The notes under the pieces are model-generated. The model was not told where the DNA came from. It searched no databases and was given only the letters and a program-made list of their open reading frames with translations. From JAZDLM01 sp043801895 (GTDB taxonomy: Bacteria > Patescibacteriota > Kazan-3B-28), in contig JAZDLM010000025.1 in assembly GCA_043801895.1 (NCBI GenBank), forward strand, positions 1 to 7,465: DNA of 7,465 bases. The letters are read 5' to 3'. The position numbers were made by a program, and so were the translations under genes. This document shows positions 6,935 to 7,465 of this stretch, piece after piece (position 1 is the stretch's first letter; each line of letters opens with the position of its first letter).

Positions 6935-7465
6935 ATGAATATCGCGGAACCAATCCTAGCTTTATTTCGAAAAAAGACCGTCCCCAATATTGAGGTCGGC
7001 GATGTAGTGCGGGTTCACCAGAAGATCCGAGAGGGTGCTAAGGAGCGCATCCAGGTATTTGAGGGCGTGGTGATTGCTCGTCACCGTGGCGAGAGTTTGG
7101 ACGCCACCGTTACCGTGCGCAAGATCGCCTCGGGAGTAGGGGTGGAGCGGACTTATCTGCTACACTCTCCGAATATTGTGAAAGTTGAATTCAAACGCAG
7201 TGCTAATGTTCGCCGGGCTAAGCTGTACTATTTGCGTAATCTGACCGGTAAGGCGTTGAAGTTAAAAGATAAGAAAAAAGTTAAAGAGGGCTGGGAAGAA
7301 TTGGTGGCTACGACTGAGTCGGTCGCGACCGAGCCAACCGAAGCCGATATCGCGGAAGCGGTAAAAGCAGAAGCAGAGCGGCGGGCGGCTGAAGTCGCCC
7401 AGACGATTACCGATAGCACCAATCTCCCCACCGATCACTCAGCGGAGAATAATAATGAGTCAGGC
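6935..7465 (+). CDS. rplS: Ribosomal protein L19 with acidic C-terminal extension (3' end outside window)
   Basis: L19 is a 50S protein at the interface with the 30S subunit. The first 177 codons are present and the frame is open to the window edge. Hallmarks: [30 protein letters not shown] (21-50), [22 protein letters not shown] (60-81), and [15 protein letters not shown] (93-107). The L19 core ends near residue 118, where many bacterial L19 proteins stop. Here at least 59 more residues follow, rich in Ala and Glu (residues 121-155) and then in Asn, Thr and Ser. ATG 6935 is the first possible start after an in-frame TGA at 6923-6925. The gene has its own promoter. Confidence 0.96.
   Translation, partial: MNIAEPILALFRKKTVPNIEVGDVVRVHQKIREGAKERIQVFEGVVIARHRGESLDATVTVRKIASGVGVERTYLLHSPNIVKVEFKRSANVRRAKLYYLRNLTGKALKLKDKKKVKEGWEELVATTESVATEPTEADIAEAVKAEAERRAAEVAQTITDSTNLPTDHSAENNNESG
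7455..7465 (+). CDS. Possible start of the next gene, overlapping the end of rplS
   Basis: ATG AGT CAG begins at 7455, preceded by GGAG at 7444-7447 (7-base spacing). It is in a different frame from rplS, so rplS would have to end soon after the window. Only three full codons are visible, so the product cannot be judged; chance is quite possible. Confidence 0.2.

Noticed and set aside
6925..6993. Short upstream open frame (22 codons, MANHEY...) overlapping the rplS start
   Set aside because: No good Shine-Dalgarno and no conserved features; the overlap with rplS codons is likely to be chance, although translation could in principle affect rplS.

Overview
The window holds five co-directional (+ strand) genes in a compact bacterial housekeeping layout, with no mobile element, CRISPR array or RNA gene that I can see. 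In order they are: the 3' end of leuS (leucyl-tRNA synthetase), a small membrane protein with a HEPN-like soluble domain, dnaE (DNA polymerase III alpha), a secreted alpha/beta hydrolase (lipase-like) joined to a beta-propeller-like domain, and rplS (ribosomal protein L19), which runs off the right edge. TGA is used as a real stop (the end of leuS falls exactly at the next ATG), so the standard code applies. Small intergenic gaps, moderate GC, a two-helix membrane HEPN-like protein next to leuS and a tailed L19 remind me of Patescibacteria/CPR, possibly Saccharibacteria. That is an impression from recalled family resemblance, not a proven assignment.

Layout. Bases 2-499 encode the anticodon-binding and C-terminal parts of LeuRS. 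The stop TGA overlaps the ATG of the next gene (TGATG, 497-501), so the HEPN-like protein is probably translationally coupled to leuS. A 57-base gap carries a candidate extended -10 and a good Shine-Dalgarno for dnaE (1192-4707). A 77-base gap then leads to the secreted hydrolase (4785-6809), which ends in a strong rho-independent terminator (6818-6850). Immediately after it is the best promoter of the window (6858-6886). A short, apparently structured leader follows, and then rplS without a Shine-Dalgarno (6935 to the end).

How they work together. leuS, dnaE and rplS are core translation and replication genes and need not act in a common pathway. The two interesting accessory proteins are the membrane HEPN-like protein, whose RxxxxH-type RNase motif appears degraded, and the exported hydrolase-propeller fusion, which would act outside the membrane and could process host or environmental lipids or esters. 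The polymerase keeps what look like all metal ligands of its PHP domain, so it may proofread by itself. I did not find an obviously unprecedented multi-gene system. The most promising unexplained items are the hydrolase-propeller fusion, the degenerate HEPN-like membrane protein and the structured rplS leader.
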